From Clostridiales bacterium (GTDB taxonomy: Bacteria > Bacillota > Clostridia > Christensenellales > Aristaeellaceae), in contig SVGP01000006.1 in NCBI GenBank assembly GCA_015056255.1, positions 57,806 to 121,805 on the forward strand: a DNA stretch of 64,000 bases, read 5' to 3'. The notes under the pieces are model-generated. The model was not told where the DNA came from. It made no database searches and was given only the letters and a program-made list of their open reading frames with translations. Below, piece after piece: positions 1 to 8,116 of this stretch; the first letter of the stretch is position 1; each line of letters starts with the position of its first letter. Position numbers and translations under genes: made by a program.

Positions 1-366
1 CTTCATTGCAGTAATCACATCCGTCTCCACCTGCTTTTTCACCGCTTCAAGCGATGAAAAGCGCATCTGCGGGCGAATGATTTGAAGCACTGTAAGCGTC
101 ATCCTCTGCCCGTACAGATCGCCCGAAAAGCCGATCAAATGGCTCTCAACCGTCCAGACGGGGCTGTCGTCCACGCTCGGACGAACGCCAATATTGGTCA
201 CAGAAGGCCACCTTCTGCCTTCGATTTCAGAAACCGTCGCATATACGCCGGCTTCAGGCAAAGCGCATTCTCTGTCCACGCTGAGATTGGCCGTCGGCAT
301 ACCCACCGTGCGCCCAAGCGCCTTACCATGCTCGACTGTGCCCGTCAACAAAACAGGTTTGTCCAT
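1..366 (-). CDS. Stand-alone riboflavin kinase (3' end cut by window edge)
   Basis: This gene phosphorylates riboflavin to FMN in the cytoplasm. The 122 visible codons match the C-terminal kinase domain of bifunctional RibF: the GTVEHGKALGR start strand, the GMPTANL nucleotide/metal loop at about residues 23-29, TNIGVRPS at about 56-63 and VESHL with the catalytic Glu near residue 74. The end resembles the usual RibF C-terminus, so only a few residues should be missing. The ATG overlaps the ribU stop codon (TGATG), which implies translational coupling. No adenylyltransferase domain precedes it; that activity is encoded separately at 1235-1771. Family assignment is strong; monofunctional status is read directly from the start codon. 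Confidence 0.9.
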   Translation of the reverse strand, partial: MDKPVLLTGTVEHGKALGRTVGMPTANLSVDRECALPEAGVYATVSEIEGRRWPSVTNIGVRPSVDDSPVWTVESHLIGFSGDLYGQRMTLTVLQIIRPQMRFSSLEAVKKQVETDVITAMK

Positions 367-1022
367 CAGCTTACGCCCCTGACCAAAAGAATTACAAGCA
401 CGCTCGCTGCAAGCAGCACAACGGATACAAGAATCGTGCTTCTGTTCCAGATCGCCGAGCCCGTTTTGCCGCCTTCGCGTTCGGGAATCAGGTGCGCGCG
501 TCTGAGCGCGCGCATAACAGGCTTATACATAATCAGCGTCAGCGCAACATTGAGCGCGCCCTTGACTGCGTTGAACGGCAAAAATACCGGAATCAGCATC
601 TTTGCCACCTCGCCGCGCGGAACACCCATGTAAAAAGGCGTAACGATATAGTTCCACAGAATCATCATGACCACCATCAGAAAATAGCCCATGAAAAGGC
701 CGGCATACGCACCCTTCTGCGAGCGATGTTTTTTATAGATGATGGCGGCTGTGAACGCGAAGGAACACGTCGAAACCACGTTCATGAGCAGCCCCCAAAC
801 TCCGGTATCGCTGATGGTCATGAATTCAAGCACGGAAACGACAATCGAAATCGCAGCGACCGCCATTGGGCCAAAAAGAAATCCGGCCATAACAATGATT
901 GAGTCCTTTGGTTCATACTTCAACCATTGCACCACCGGAATGCGGAACACACATACCGCAACAAAAGCGATTGCGCAGAAAAGTCCCATGAGCACAAGCT
1001 GTTTGGTTTTATAATTTTTCAT
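366..1022 (-). CDS. ribU: Riboflavin ECF transporter S component RibU
   Basis: This 218-residue membrane protein is the substrate-binding S component that captures riboflavin for a shared ECF energising module, which is not encoded here. It has five to six hydrophobic segments, the RibU-type N-terminus (KTKQLVLMGLFCAIAFV), the region around residues 31-55 with YEPKDSIIVMAGFLFGP, and a late LPFNAVKG segment, all typical of RibU. It follows an FMN riboswitch and is coupled to the riboflavin kinase gene by a TGATG overlap. The Shine-Dalgarno site is weak; a GGAGG lies about 30 nt upstream near leader hairpins, so the riboswitch may control translation or termination. Substrate call rests on both sequence and riboswitch. 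Confidence 0.93.
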   Translation of the reverse strand: MKNYKTKQLVLMGLFCAIAFVAVCVFRIPVVQWLKYEPKDSIIVMAGFLFGPMAVAAISIVVSVLEFMTISDTGVWGLLMNVVSTCSFAFTAAIIYKKHRSQKGAYAGLFMGYFLMVVMMILWNYIVTPFYMGVPRGEVAKMLIPVFLPFNAVKGALNVALTLIMYKPVMRALRRAHLIPEREGGKTGSAIWNRSTILVSVVLLAASVLVILLVRGVS

Positions 1023-1075
1023 ATCAAATTACGGCTTCCATCCGAAGCCTTCCTCCTGTTCCGCCTGAAATCGGC

Positions 1076-1207
1076 GATTTCTTCTTCCATCCAGCCTATC
1101 ACTGTCGGCTCCGCATACGATAATCGGATCGGCCGCGCGCCCAGAAACTTGCGCGCGGTTCGCGGGCTGTACCGCCGGTGGGGAATTGCGCCCCGTCCTG
1201 AAGCCAG
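1076..1207 (-). promoter_or_regulatory. FMN riboswitch (RFN element)
   Basis: Read on the minus strand, the leader of ribU carries the conserved blocks of the FMN aptamer in order: CTTCAGGACGGGG, AATTCCCCACCGGCGGT, CAGCCCGCGAACC, a variable GC-rich arm, GCCGACAGTGATAG, CTGGATGGAAGAAG. The 5' CTTC and 3' GAAG ends close the P1 helix. Known role: FMN binding turns off riboflavin transport or synthesis genes. Two short hairpins follow between the aptamer and the ATG (around 1030-1075) and probably form the expression platform. A minus-strand ORF of 66 codons in this interval is the RNA read as protein and is not a gene. Confidence 0.95.
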
Positions 1208-1234
1208 GATTTTCTGGTTTCCTAATCAATCATA

Positions 1235-1771
1235 CTACAAAATTTCCCCTTTGAAAAGATGTTCAGCCAGTGAAATTTTGTTTTCTTCTAAAGCCTTTCG
1301 AATATCCGTCGAGGAAATCTTTTCACCAAGTGTGCCGTCGGGCAGTTTCACGCGAACCGTCTCGGCGGTGATGACTTTAAATCCCATCTCCTTCCCCAAT
1401 TTTTTCAGCGTTTCCATATTGCCCGCGGCCCTGTGGCCGAAGGTGTAATCCTCCCCCGCGACGATGGCAAGGGGACAATAGGCGTCAAAAAGCATTTTCA
1501 CAAACGCTTCAGGTGTCATTTCGGCAATTTCCCTCGTGAAATCCACCATCACGACATCCTGAACGCCCATTTTGAGAATTTCTTCTTTTCTTTCATCGGG
1601 CGGCATCAACATTTTGGGCGCTTTCACGAACAGCGCCCTTGGAATGGATGAAAAGGTGTACACCATTGATTTTGCGCCCGTTTGTTTCGCCTCCTGAACC
1701 GCGCGCGAAATGACCGCGCGATGGCCCGGATGCATGCCGTCAAACGTACCCAGCGCAATTACCGTATGCAT
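1235..1771 (-). CDS. Stand-alone FAD synthetase (FMN adenylyltransferase domain only)
   Basis: The 178-residue product matches only the N-terminal half of RibF, which transfers AMP from ATP to FMN to give FAD. Visible motifs are GTFDGMHPGHRAVI at residues 8-21 (HxGH nucleotidyltransferase signature), the TFSSIPRALF strand, VAGEDYTFGH and KISSTDIRKAL near residue 150 (SSTxIR motif). The kinase half is absent; a separate kinase gene lies two genes downstream. The ATG is 18 nt past rnfB, so it is likely the last gene of the rnf transcript, and the FMN riboswitch sits between it and ribU. A bifunctional RibF is the usual arrangement, so the split is unusual. Confidence 0.9.
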   Translation of the reverse strand: MHTVIALGTFDGMHPGHRAVISRAVQEAKQTGAKSMVYTFSSIPRALFVKAPKMLMPPDERKEEILKMGVQDVVMVDFTREIAEMTPEAFVKMLFDAYCPLAIVAGEDYTFGHRAAGNMETLKKLGKEMGFKVITAETVRVKLPDGTLGEKISSTDIRKALEENKISLAEHLFKGEIL

Positions 1772-1789
1772 GGAAATAAAGCGTCTCCC

Positions 1790-2611
1790 TTAATAGAAAT
1801 TCGGCCTGTGCGGAAGACCGTTGATCAGATCCTTGATCGCAGTGCACGGGCAGACCGAGGCGCACGCGCCGCAGCGGGTGCACTTTTCAGGATCGATGTG
1901 TGCAAAGAAGTTTTCGATATAAATCGCGTCATACTTGCACTCACGCTTGCATCTTCCGCATCCGATGCACGCGCTCATGCACACGCTCTTGGCCTCGCGG
2001 GCGTTGTCGGTGTTTCGGCAGTTGACATAAACCGTCTGCGAAACCGGCATCAGCTGAATCGCACCGCGCGGACAATGTTTGGCGCATTCGCCGCAGGAAA
2101 TGCACTTGTCATAGTCGATCACGGCAAGACCGTCGACAATGCTGATCGCGCCCATAACGCAGTGGTCCATGCAGTCGCCAAGTCCGATGCACGAAAAGCG
2201 GCACATCTTGGGGCCGCCGGCAAGGCCGTCGGCCACGGCGCAATTTTTATATCCGTCATAGCGATAGCGGGAAAACGCAACGCCGGCGCGGCCCGAGCAC
2301 AGAACGCGCGGAACCTTCTTTTCCTCAACGCTCGTCTCGACGCCCATGATCGCAGCGATTTCCTTTGCGCCCTTTTCACCCGCCGGCGGGCAGGAATTGG
2401 GCTTGGCTTCGCCCTTGACAACGGCTTCTGCAAAATTGTCGCATCCGGCATAGCCGCACGCGCCGCAGTTTGCGCCGCCCAGGCATGAACGCACTTTTTC
2501 GATGCGCTCATCGACATTCACGCGGAATTTTTTCTCGGCAAACGTGAGAATCAGGCCGAATCCCAATCCAAGCACGCCCAGAACCAATACAGCAAACAGA
2601 ATTTTGATCAT
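1790..2611 (-). CDS. rnfB: Rnf complex subunit RnfB, multi-cluster ferredoxin subunit
   Basis: RnfB accepts electrons from reduced ferredoxin in the membrane-bound Rnf complex, which drives Na+ or H+ export while reducing NAD+. The 273-residue protein has one N-terminal membrane helix (residues 1-25), an Fe-S domain with CGACGYAGCDNF and a later SCPP cysteine (about 48-77), and several ferredoxin-type clusters: CRFSCIGLGDCMDHC, CISCGECAKHCP, CIGCGRCKREC and CTRCGACASVCP. A good Shine-Dalgarno site (AAGGAGG) lies 9 nt before the ATG. It is the last rnf gene and is followed within 20 nt by the FAD synthetase gene. Confidence 0.96.
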   Translation of the reverse strand: MIKILFAVLVLGVLGLGFGLILTFAEKKFRVNVDERIEKVRSCLGGANCGACGYAGCDNFAEAVVKGEAKPNSCPPAGEKGAKEIAAIMGVETSVEEKKVPRVLCSGRAGVAFSRYRYDGYKNCAVADGLAGGPKMCRFSCIGLGDCMDHCVMGAISIVDGLAVIDYDKCISCGECAKHCPRGAIQLMPVSQTVYVNCRNTDNAREAKSVCMSACIGCGRCKRECKYDAIYIENFFAHIDPEKCTRCGACASVCPCTAIKDLINGLPHRPNFY

Positions 2612-2629
2612 ATCCGCCTGCCTCCTTTA

Positions 2630-3214
2630 TCACACAAGCCCGCTGAAACCCATAAACGCAATGGCCATGAGTCCGGCGGAAACGAGGCTGATGGGGAATC
2701 CCTTCATACACTCTGGAATTTTTGCGTTTTCAAGGCGCTCGCGAACGCCTGCCATGAGAACAATGGCGACCAAAAAGCCCACTGCCGAAAACGCGCCGTT
2801 GAGCACGGAGTAGATGAGGTTATAGTTTTCAGAAACGTTCAGGGTCGCAACGCCCAAAACAGCGCAATTGGTGGTGATCAGGGGAAGATAAATGCCCAGC
2901 GCGCCGTGAAGAGAGGGGCTTGCCTTTTTAAGGAACATTTCAACAAACTGAACCAGCGCCGCAATGACCAGAATGAAGGCAATGGTCTGCATAAAGGTGA
3001 TCTTTAAAGGCACCAAAAGCCAGTGGTACACCATATAGGAGAAAAGCGACGCAATCGTCATAACAAAGGTGACCGCAAGACCCATGCTGGCGGCGGTTTC
3101 CACCTTGCCTGATACGCCTAAAAACGGGCAGCAGCCGAGGAATCTTGAAAAAATGAAGTTGTTGGTCAGAACGCAGCTCACCATGAACAAAAGCATTCTG
3201 GTAATTTCGTTCAT
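2630..3214 (-). CDS. rnfA: Rnf complex subunit RnfA (integral membrane)
   Basis: RnfA is a polytopic membrane subunit that, paired with RnfE, forms the core of the electron/ion channel of Rnf and in related complexes ligates an iron-sulfur centre at a symmetric cysteine site. The 194-residue protein has six hydrophobic segments, the family hallmark NNFIFSRFLGCCPFLGVS near residues 18-35, and TNCAVLGVA near 107-115. The ATG overlaps the rnfE stop by 4 nt. Length and motifs are those of the family. Confidence 0.96.
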   Translation of the reverse strand: MNEITRMLLFMVSCVLTNNFIFSRFLGCCPFLGVSGKVETAASMGLAVTFVMTIASLFSYMVYHWLLVPLKITFMQTIAFILVIAALVQFVEMFLKKASPSLHGALGIYLPLITTNCAVLGVATLNVSENYNLIYSVLNGAFSAVGFLVAIVLMAGVRERLENAKIPECMKGFPISLVSAGLMAIAFMGFSGLV

Positions 3215-3849
3215 GCTCTCCCTCCTTCCACGTGCTTATCCTTCTGAAAGCGCCTGACAATAGCGTTGATCGCGCCGAGGAGCAATCCATAGGTCAGGAA
3301 TCCGCCGGAAGCAAGCACGAAAAGGAGCATCGGTTCGTAGCCCGCGCCCATAATCTGAATGCCAAAAAGCGTTCCGCTTCCGATTACTTCGCGAATCATA
3401 CCGATGAGAGTCAGAGCAAGCGTAAAACCAACGCCCATGCCGAGGCCGTCCACAGCGGACGCAATCACGGAATTTTTGCTCGCAAAGGCTTCCGCACGCG
3501 CAAGAATGATGCAGTTGACGACGATCAGGGGAATGAAAATGCCGAGACTTTCATAAAGAGAGGGCAAATACGCCTGCATAAACAGCTGAACCATCGTAAC
3601 AAACGTACAGATGATCACGATGAACGAAGGAATTCGAACGTTATTCGGAATGAACTTTCGAAGAAGCGACACAACCACGTTTGATCCAATCAACACAAAC
3701 GTAGCCGCCGCGCCCATGCCGATTCCGTTGATGGCGCTTGTGGTAACCGCCAGCGTCGGGCAGGTTCCAAGAACCAGGCGGAAGGTCGGATTCTCGGTGA
3801 TGACGCCGTTTAGGAAAATGCTTCCAAGACTCTTTCGTTCCTTCATCAT
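3211..3849 (-). CDS. rnfE: Rnf complex subunit RnfE (integral membrane)
   Basis: RnfE is the second of the two homologous six-helix membrane subunits of Rnf. The 212-residue protein shows the signature FLNGVITENPTFRLVLGTCP at about residues 12-31 and VNCIILARAEAFA near residues 112-124, which pair with the equivalent cysteine-bearing regions of RnfA. It overlaps rnfD upstream and rnfA downstream by 4 nt each (ATGA junctions), consistent with tightly coupled translation. Confidence 0.96.
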   Translation of the reverse strand: MMKERKSLGSIFLNGVITENPTFRLVLGTCPTLAVTTSAINGIGMGAAATFVLIGSNVVVSLLRKFIPNNVRIPSFIVIICTFVTMVQLFMQAYLPSLYESLGIFIPLIVVNCIILARAEAFASKNSVIASAVDGLGMGVGFTLALTLIGMIREVIGSGTLFGIQIMGAGYEPMLLFVLASGGFLTYGLLLGAINAIVRRFQKDKHVEGGRA

Positions 3850-4784
3850 GCTTCCTTCGCCTCCTTCTTCTTACCGTGGCCATAGATTCTGTTGGGCATG
3901 TATTTATCCAGAAGCGGGGTTAAGATATTCATAAGAAGGATGGCGTAGGTCACGCCTTCGGGATACGCGCCGAAGCGTCGGATGATCATCGTCAAAAATC
4001 CAATGCCAACGCTGTAGGCATACTGCGCGCTTGCGGACATGGGGCTTGTCGTATAGTCGGTAGCCATGAAGACCGCACCGAACAAAATACCGCCCGTCAG
4101 AACCGCATGGATGGGATCCATGCCAAGAACAAACGCTGATACAAACGCAGAGGCCATTGTAACCACAGGAATGCGCCAGGAAATGGTTTTGGTAATTAAA
4201 AGGTACACAAGGCCCACAAGGATCGCAGCCTTGCACGTTTCGCCGATGGAGCCGGGTATAGCGCCCTGAAAAAGCTCAAGATAGGTATATTCTACCACAT
4301 TTTCACCGGAGAGCGGCGTTGCCATTGTAACGGCGTCTGCAATATGGTCTCTTGAAATATCGATATAAGTGGTCATATGCGCAGGCCATGACGCCAGAAG
4401 CACGGCACGCGCCGTGAGCGCGGGGTTTAAAAAGTTGTCGCCGATTCCGCCAAAGAGCTGCTTTACAACAATGATCGCAAACGCGCTTGCAACCATCGCC
4501 GCCCACCAGGGAAGCGTTGGAGGAAGCGTGAGGCCCAGTATAATACCGGTGACGAGCGTGGAGCAGTCGCCCACGCGCACCTCTATTTTCATAAGCCTCT
4601 GCCAGACGTATTCCGCCAGCACAGCCGTGCCCGCGCAAACGCACAGCACGGCCAGCGCGCTCATTTCGAAAAGATACACGCCCGCAGCCACGCACGGCAT
4701 AAGCGCAATCACAACATTCAGCATAAGGCTCTGCGTGGAAGCGCTGGTTCGGATATGCGGGGCGCTTGACAAACGAATGCTCAT
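3846..4784 (-). CDS. rnfD: Rnf complex subunit RnfD (FMN-bearing membrane subunit)
   Basis: RnfD is the large membrane subunit that carries a covalent FMN attached to a threonine by the ApbE transferase. The 312-residue protein has about ten hydrophobic segments, the N-terminal SSAPHIRTSASTQSLMLNV block, and DAVTMATPLSG near residues 148-158, which corresponds to the flavinylation loop (Thr of ATPL). Overlaps of 4 nt with rnfC and rnfE show the operon is compact. No apbE gene is present in the window, so flavinylation must rely on a gene elsewhere. Confidence 0.96.
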   Translation of the reverse strand: MSIRLSSAPHIRTSASTQSLMLNVVIALMPCVAAGVYLFEMSALAVLCVCAGTAVLAEYVWQRLMKIEVRVGDCSTLVTGIILGLTLPPTLPWWAAMVASAFAIIVVKQLFGGIGDNFLNPALTARAVLLASWPAHMTTYIDISRDHIADAVTMATPLSGENVVEYTYLELFQGAIPGSIGETCKAAILVGLVYLLITKTISWRIPVVTMASAFVSAFVLGMDPIHAVLTGGILFGAVFMATDYTTSPMSASAQYAYSVGIGFLTMIIRRFGAYPEGVTYAILLMNILTPLLDKYMPNRIYGHGKKKEAKEA

Positions 4785-6103
4785 GCCTTTTGTCCTCCCT
4801 TCGCCTGACGCATCAATTTTTCCTTCACGATCTTAAACGACGCGCTCAGCCATCGCCTGGACGGGCACACATACGAGCAGCAGCCGCAAAGCATGCAGTC
4901 CATAACGTTCAGTTTCTTGGCTGCGTCCAGCCGGTCAGCGTCGGCCTCCACCTTGATTCGGTAGGGATTTAAACCAATCGGGCAGGCATGCACGCATTTT
5001 GCGCATCGGATGCAGGGGCCTTCCTCCATACTCATGGCCTCGCGCTCGTTGAAAACCACGATGCCGTTTGTGGATTTCATCATGGGAATCTGCATGTTGG
5101 GAATGCAAAGGCCGGTCATTGCGCCACCAAAGGTGATTTTGCCGGGCTCCTCGGGGAAACCGCCCAAGTAACCGATGATGTCCTCGACGATCGTTCCGAT
5201 GGGCAGCATGAGGTTGGCCGGATGACGCACGCAGCCGGTGATGGTGGTGATGCGCTTAATCAAGGGCATGCCGTCAATGATCGCATCCGCAATCGCCGCG
5301 CAGGTTCCGACATTCAAAACAATCACGCCGATATCGATCGGAAGCCCGCCCGAGGGCACCTGCTTTTTCGTAACCGCATCGATCAGCTGCTTTTCGCCGC
5401 CCTGCGGATATTTGGTTTTGAGTTCAAACACCTGAACGCCGTCACGGCCCGCGGCTGCGCGTTTCATGGCCTCTATCGCATCGGGCTTGTTGTCTTCAAT
5501 GGCAATCACTCCGTTTTCAACGTTCAGTGCGCGCATTGCGGCTCTTAAACCGTCCACAACACGCTGGGGAAACTCCAGCATCAGGCGGTGATCCGCCGTC
5601 AAATGCGTTTCACATTCCGCGCCGTTTACAATGATTACATCGCACTTCTGACCGGGCTTCAGCGTCAATTTCACATGCGTCGGGAACGACGCGCCGCCCA
5701 TGCCGCAGATGCCTGCATCGCGGATGGCGGGAACAATCAGGGCGGGGTCGACGCTTTCAACGCTGCCCAGAGGGTTCAGTTCCACCCATTCTTCCCTGAA
5801 ATCGTTTTTGATGCTGACAACCGTCACCGGATCCTTCATAAGGTAGGGAATTTTTTCAACCGCCGTCACTTCGCCCGACACGCTGGCGTGCACGGGAATG
5901 CCCAAAGGCCCGACGGGATTGGCCACCACCTGGCCGATCTTGACCAGATCGCCCTTCTTCACACACGGCTCGCTGGGCGCGCCAATGTGCATGCTCATGG
6001 GCAATTTTACATAGTCCGTCACGTATTCGCGAACCGGCAGAACGCTGGTTACGCTTTTTCCGCCGTAGGAAAGATGTACGCCTCGTTTAAATGTATATTT
6101 CAT
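4781..6103 (-). CDS. rnfC: Rnf complex subunit RnfC (NADH-binding, 2x[4Fe-4S])
   Basis: RnfC is the peripheral subunit that carries the NAD(H) site. The 440-residue protein begins with the family TFKRGVHLSYGGK motif, has GMGGASFPTHVKL near residues 134-146 (FMN/NADH-binding glycine-rich region shared with NuoF-like proteins), a middle SLBB-type region, and two ferredoxin-type cysteine clusters CIRCAKCVHACP (about 364-375) and CMLCGCCSYVCP (about 403-414). The long C-terminal repeat tail of some proteobacterial RnfC is absent. The start is only 3 nt downstream of the rnfG stop. Confidence 0.96.
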   Translation of the reverse strand: MKYTFKRGVHLSYGGKSVTSVLPVREYVTDYVKLPMSMHIGAPSEPCVKKGDLVKIGQVVANPVGPLGIPVHASVSGEVTAVEKIPYLMKDPVTVVSIKNDFREEWVELNPLGSVESVDPALIVPAIRDAGICGMGGASFPTHVKLTLKPGQKCDVIIVNGAECETHLTADHRLMLEFPQRVVDGLRAAMRALNVENGVIAIEDNKPDAIEAMKRAAAGRDGVQVFELKTKYPQGGEKQLIDAVTKKQVPSGGLPIDIGVIVLNVGTCAAIADAIIDGMPLIKRITTITGCVRHPANLMLPIGTIVEDIIGYLGGFPEEPGKITFGGAMTGLCIPNMQIPMMKSTNGIVVFNEREAMSMEEGPCIRCAKCVHACPIGLNPYRIKVEADADRLDAAKKLNVMDCMLCGCCSYVCPSRRWLSASFKIVKEKLMRQAKGGQKA

Positions 6104-6106
6104 TTT

Positions 6107-6688
6107 TTACGCGTCCTCCCCCGCCAGCATGTTCTGAGAAATATAGTCCGCCATCCGGTTTACGCCGTCGGCTACGGCGCTTGATGTGATCGTTGCGGAA
6201 GCGATCGCATCCACATCGTTTTCACCCGCTGTCTGGCCGGCTTTTACAATGCCAACAGGCGCGCATTTTCCGGAAAACTGATCCGTAAACGCCTTGTCTT
6301 TGCTCTTTGCGCCAAGGCCGGGCGTTTCCTTGAAGTTTGCGCCGCCCACGGAGATTCCGGTAATGGTTCCGTCAAGAGAGAAGCCCGCAACGATCTCAAT
6401 TTCGCCGCCGTAGCCGTTCGCAGTCGTCTTTACAACGTAGCCGATCTCATTTCCGTTTTTAAAGGCTTTGAAAAGGGACGATATGGATTCATCCTCGCAT
6501 GCAATTTCCTCAAACGCATTCGCTTCAGGCATCACCCGCGCCCTCGCCTTTTCCGCTTCAATCATGCTTTGCTCATAAATGCGCTCCTCCGTAAACGTGT
6601 ACGTAGCGCCCAGCGCAAGCGCGGCAACAAGCGTAATGATCACAAGGGCAAGGTAGCCCGGAAGCTGAGATATGCGTCCGAATCTCAT
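6107..6688 (-). CDS. rnfG: Rnf complex subunit RnfG (periplasm-facing flavoprotein)
   Basis: RnfG carries the second covalent FMN of the complex on the outer face of the membrane. The 193-residue protein has one N-terminal membrane helix (residues 12-32), an FMN_bind domain, ETPGLGAKSKD near residues 115-126, and DAIASATITSSAV near residues 162-174, the flavinylation motif with the acceptor threonine in SAT. It has a clear Shine-Dalgarno site (GGGAGG). It is the first gene of this operon, whereas clostridial rnf operons normally start with rnfC and have rnfG third. Confidence 0.95.
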   Translation of the reverse strand: MRFGRISQLPGYLALVIITLVAALALGATYTFTEERIYEQSMIEAEKARARVMPEANAFEEIACEDESISSLFKAFKNGNEIGYVVKTTANGYGGEIEIVAGFSLDGTITGISVGGANFKETPGLGAKSKDKAFTDQFSGKCAPVGIVKAGQTAGENDVDAIASATITSSAVADGVNRMADYISQNMLAGEDA

Positions 6689-6856
6689 GTCGTTTTCCTC
6701 CCGATGTCCAAGTCAAAAATGAATCTGTAAATGCGCAGATTTTTCAGATTGGTATACCGATCCCATCTCTTACATACAAGAAAAAGACATGCATTTCATT
6801 CTGGCGCGCGCCGCACTGCATATCTTTTTTCCTGATCCGTTACACTTAACAATATA
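6689..6856 (-). promoter_or_regulatory. Structured 5' leader of the rnf operon
   Basis: About 150-165 nt separate the predicted rnf start site from the rnfG ATG. On the minus strand this leader can form a long hairpin pairing AAAAAGATATGCA with TGCATGTCTTTTT around a GC-rich GGCGCGCGCC core, then a smaller AATCTG/CAGATT hairpin followed by a short T-rich stretch. I recognise no known riboswitch class. It may be an untranslated leader with stability or attenuation function; this is inference from base pairing only. Confidence 0.4.
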
Positions 6857-6885
6857 ATTATAAAACTAACAAACCGGTTCGTCAA
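6857..6885 (-). promoter_or_regulatory. Sigma-A type promoter of the rnf operon
   Basis: On the minus strand TTGACG (6885-6880) and TATAAT (6862-6857) are separated by exactly 17 nt, close to the vegetative consensus. The predicted transcript would start near 6850 and read through rnfG-C-D-E-A-B and probably the FAD synthetase gene. Confidence 0.75.
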
Positions 6886-6995
6886 CCGCCCACCAAGGCC
6901 AAATCCGCCTGAAAATACGCGAATCGGGTCAATTTCGGCATAAATCTGGGACGTTTTTTGTCCCACTTGAACGGAATATGCCCCGCTGAACGCAT

Positions 6996-7023
6996 AAAAA
7001 AACTGCCGCTGAAGCTGCGGCAG
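6996..7023 (-). terminator. Intrinsic terminator downstream of the trmD-oxidoreductase ORF
   Basis: On the minus strand CTGCCGC, a 7-nt loop and GCGGCAG are followed by seven T residues. It lies about 250 nt beyond the oxidoreductase stop at 7271, with a REP-like pair between stop and terminator. It ends the exo-rimM-trmD transcript and insulates the rnf promoter. Confidence 0.8.
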
Positions 7024-7100
7024 CCCGGATCGTCATACGTCCTCTGTAAGAGGATTGAAAAGGCGCTTGCACCCTTAAGAACAAAATGCAAAAAAGATTG

Positions 7101-7180
7101 CGCGGGCGTGCAATGCACGCCCCTACACGATTGTTATACTCCAATCACTGCCTGTAGGGGCGATCATCGATCGCCCGCGC
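7101..7180. repeat. REP-like inverted pair 1
   Basis: Two palindromic hairpins point away from each other: a GGGCGTGCA/TGCACGCCC hairpin ending in CTAC (7123-7126), 27 nt of unrelated spacer, then GTAG (7154-7157) starting a GGGCGATC/GATCGCCC hairpin. The same layout recurs near 34.1, 43.6 and 53.6 kb. It lies in the 3' untranslated region between the oxidoreductase stop and its terminator. GTAG plus palindrome is the form of REP elements mobilised by REP-associated tyrosine transposases; no such transposase is in the window. Confidence 0.85.
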
Positions 7181-7270
7181 CGATTTATTGATCATTAGCG
7201 CACATCCGTCCATCCCGCAGGATGATTCAAACGGCTTTTTATATCAATACAGCGCTTTTGATGGAATGTC

Positions 7271-8116
7271 TTACGCTTCAACCTTGAGCCATGCGCCGCC
7301 CTTTTTGGAGGCCTTGATGATGGTTTCGATCAGCGCCATCACTTCGATGGTCTCCTCCTTCGGAGCGACGACGTCGCCGCCGTTGAAGAACACGAGCATG
7401 TCGTGGATAAAGTTCGGGAAATAGTCGGTTGGGATGACCATTTCTCCCTGACCGTCTTCCCAAGTGACCGCGCAGGTGAAATCATACATCGGCGCCTGGG
7501 ACATCGTCGCATAGCGATCCTTGCCGTAATCGATCACAACATTGTGCGCGTTTTCAGTGCCGGTAACCAGCACGCGCTTTGCGCCAACGCCCATGACCTT
7601 CACGATCATTTCCAGCTGATGAACGGAATAGTTCTGTAAAACGCCGGGGCCGGTTACGGCAAAATTCACGATGCCTTTGTCGCCCGCAAGCTTATCAAGG
7701 TTTCTGGAAAAGCGAAGCGCGGAGGAGGAACAAAGAAGCGTTCCGTGTTCTTCCGCCAGATCAAACATACGTTTTGCAGCGGCTGTGTCAATCGCGAAGG
7801 TTTTGTCCATATACACGCGCTTTCCGCTCATGAGGGCTTCTTTTCCAAGGCGCTCATGCTCTTCGGCGTTGTCGGGCGACAGCACGACCAGAACGTCGGA
7901 CTTTTCAACAACTTCTTCGCGGCTTGCGCAAAGCTCTGCGCCGAACTTTTCACACCATTCTTTTGCGGAAATGCCACCCTCGCGCTGCTTGTCTTCCCAT
8001 GCATAGGCAACCTTAAACGGAACGCCCAGAATTTCGGACTGCTCCTCGATCCACTTGGGATAGTTGTTAGCATGCCACTCATCGATAAAGAAATCGATAA
8101 AACCAATCTTGATCAT
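7271..8116 (-). CDS. Gfo/Idh/MocA-family oxidoreductase, in frame with trmD
   Basis: The 281-residue part that follows TrmD starts [10 protein letters not shown] and matches NAD(P)-dependent Gfo/Idh/MocA oxidoreductases: a Rossmann N-terminus, [19 protein letters not shown] near residues 83-101 and [10 protein letters not shown], the equivalent of the usual EKP motif (here DKT). The substrate is unknown. The codon for its first Met follows directly on the last TrmD codon with no stop in between, but an AGAGAGGAAGG Shine-Dalgarno sequence lies inside the end of trmD, so independent initiation at 8116 is likely. Whether a 528-residue fusion is also made cannot be settled from sequence. The protein is short for the family (usually 330-390). 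Confidence 0.78.
   Translation of the reverse strand: MIKIGFIDFFIDEWHANNYPKWIEEQSEILGVPFKVAYAWEDKQREGGISAKEWCEKFGAELCASREEVVEKSDVLVVLSPDNAEEHERLGKEALMSGKRVYMDKTFAIDTAAAKRMFDLAEEHGTLLCSSSALRFSRNLDKLAGDKGIVNFAVTGPGVLQNYSVHQLEMIVKVMGVGAKRVLVTGTENAHNVVIDYGKDRYATMSQAPMYDFTCAVTWEDGQGEMVIPTDYFPNFIHDMLVFFNGGDVVAPKEETIEVMALIETIIKASKKGGAWLKVEA

Noticed and set aside
1029..1229. 66-codon minus-strand ORF
   Set aside because: It is the FMN riboswitch read as protein; the RNA signature explains the sequence fully.
7097..7180. CRISPR-like repeats
   Set aside because: The repeated palindromes occur as single inverted pairs scattered over the window, with no direct repeat array, spacers or cas genes.
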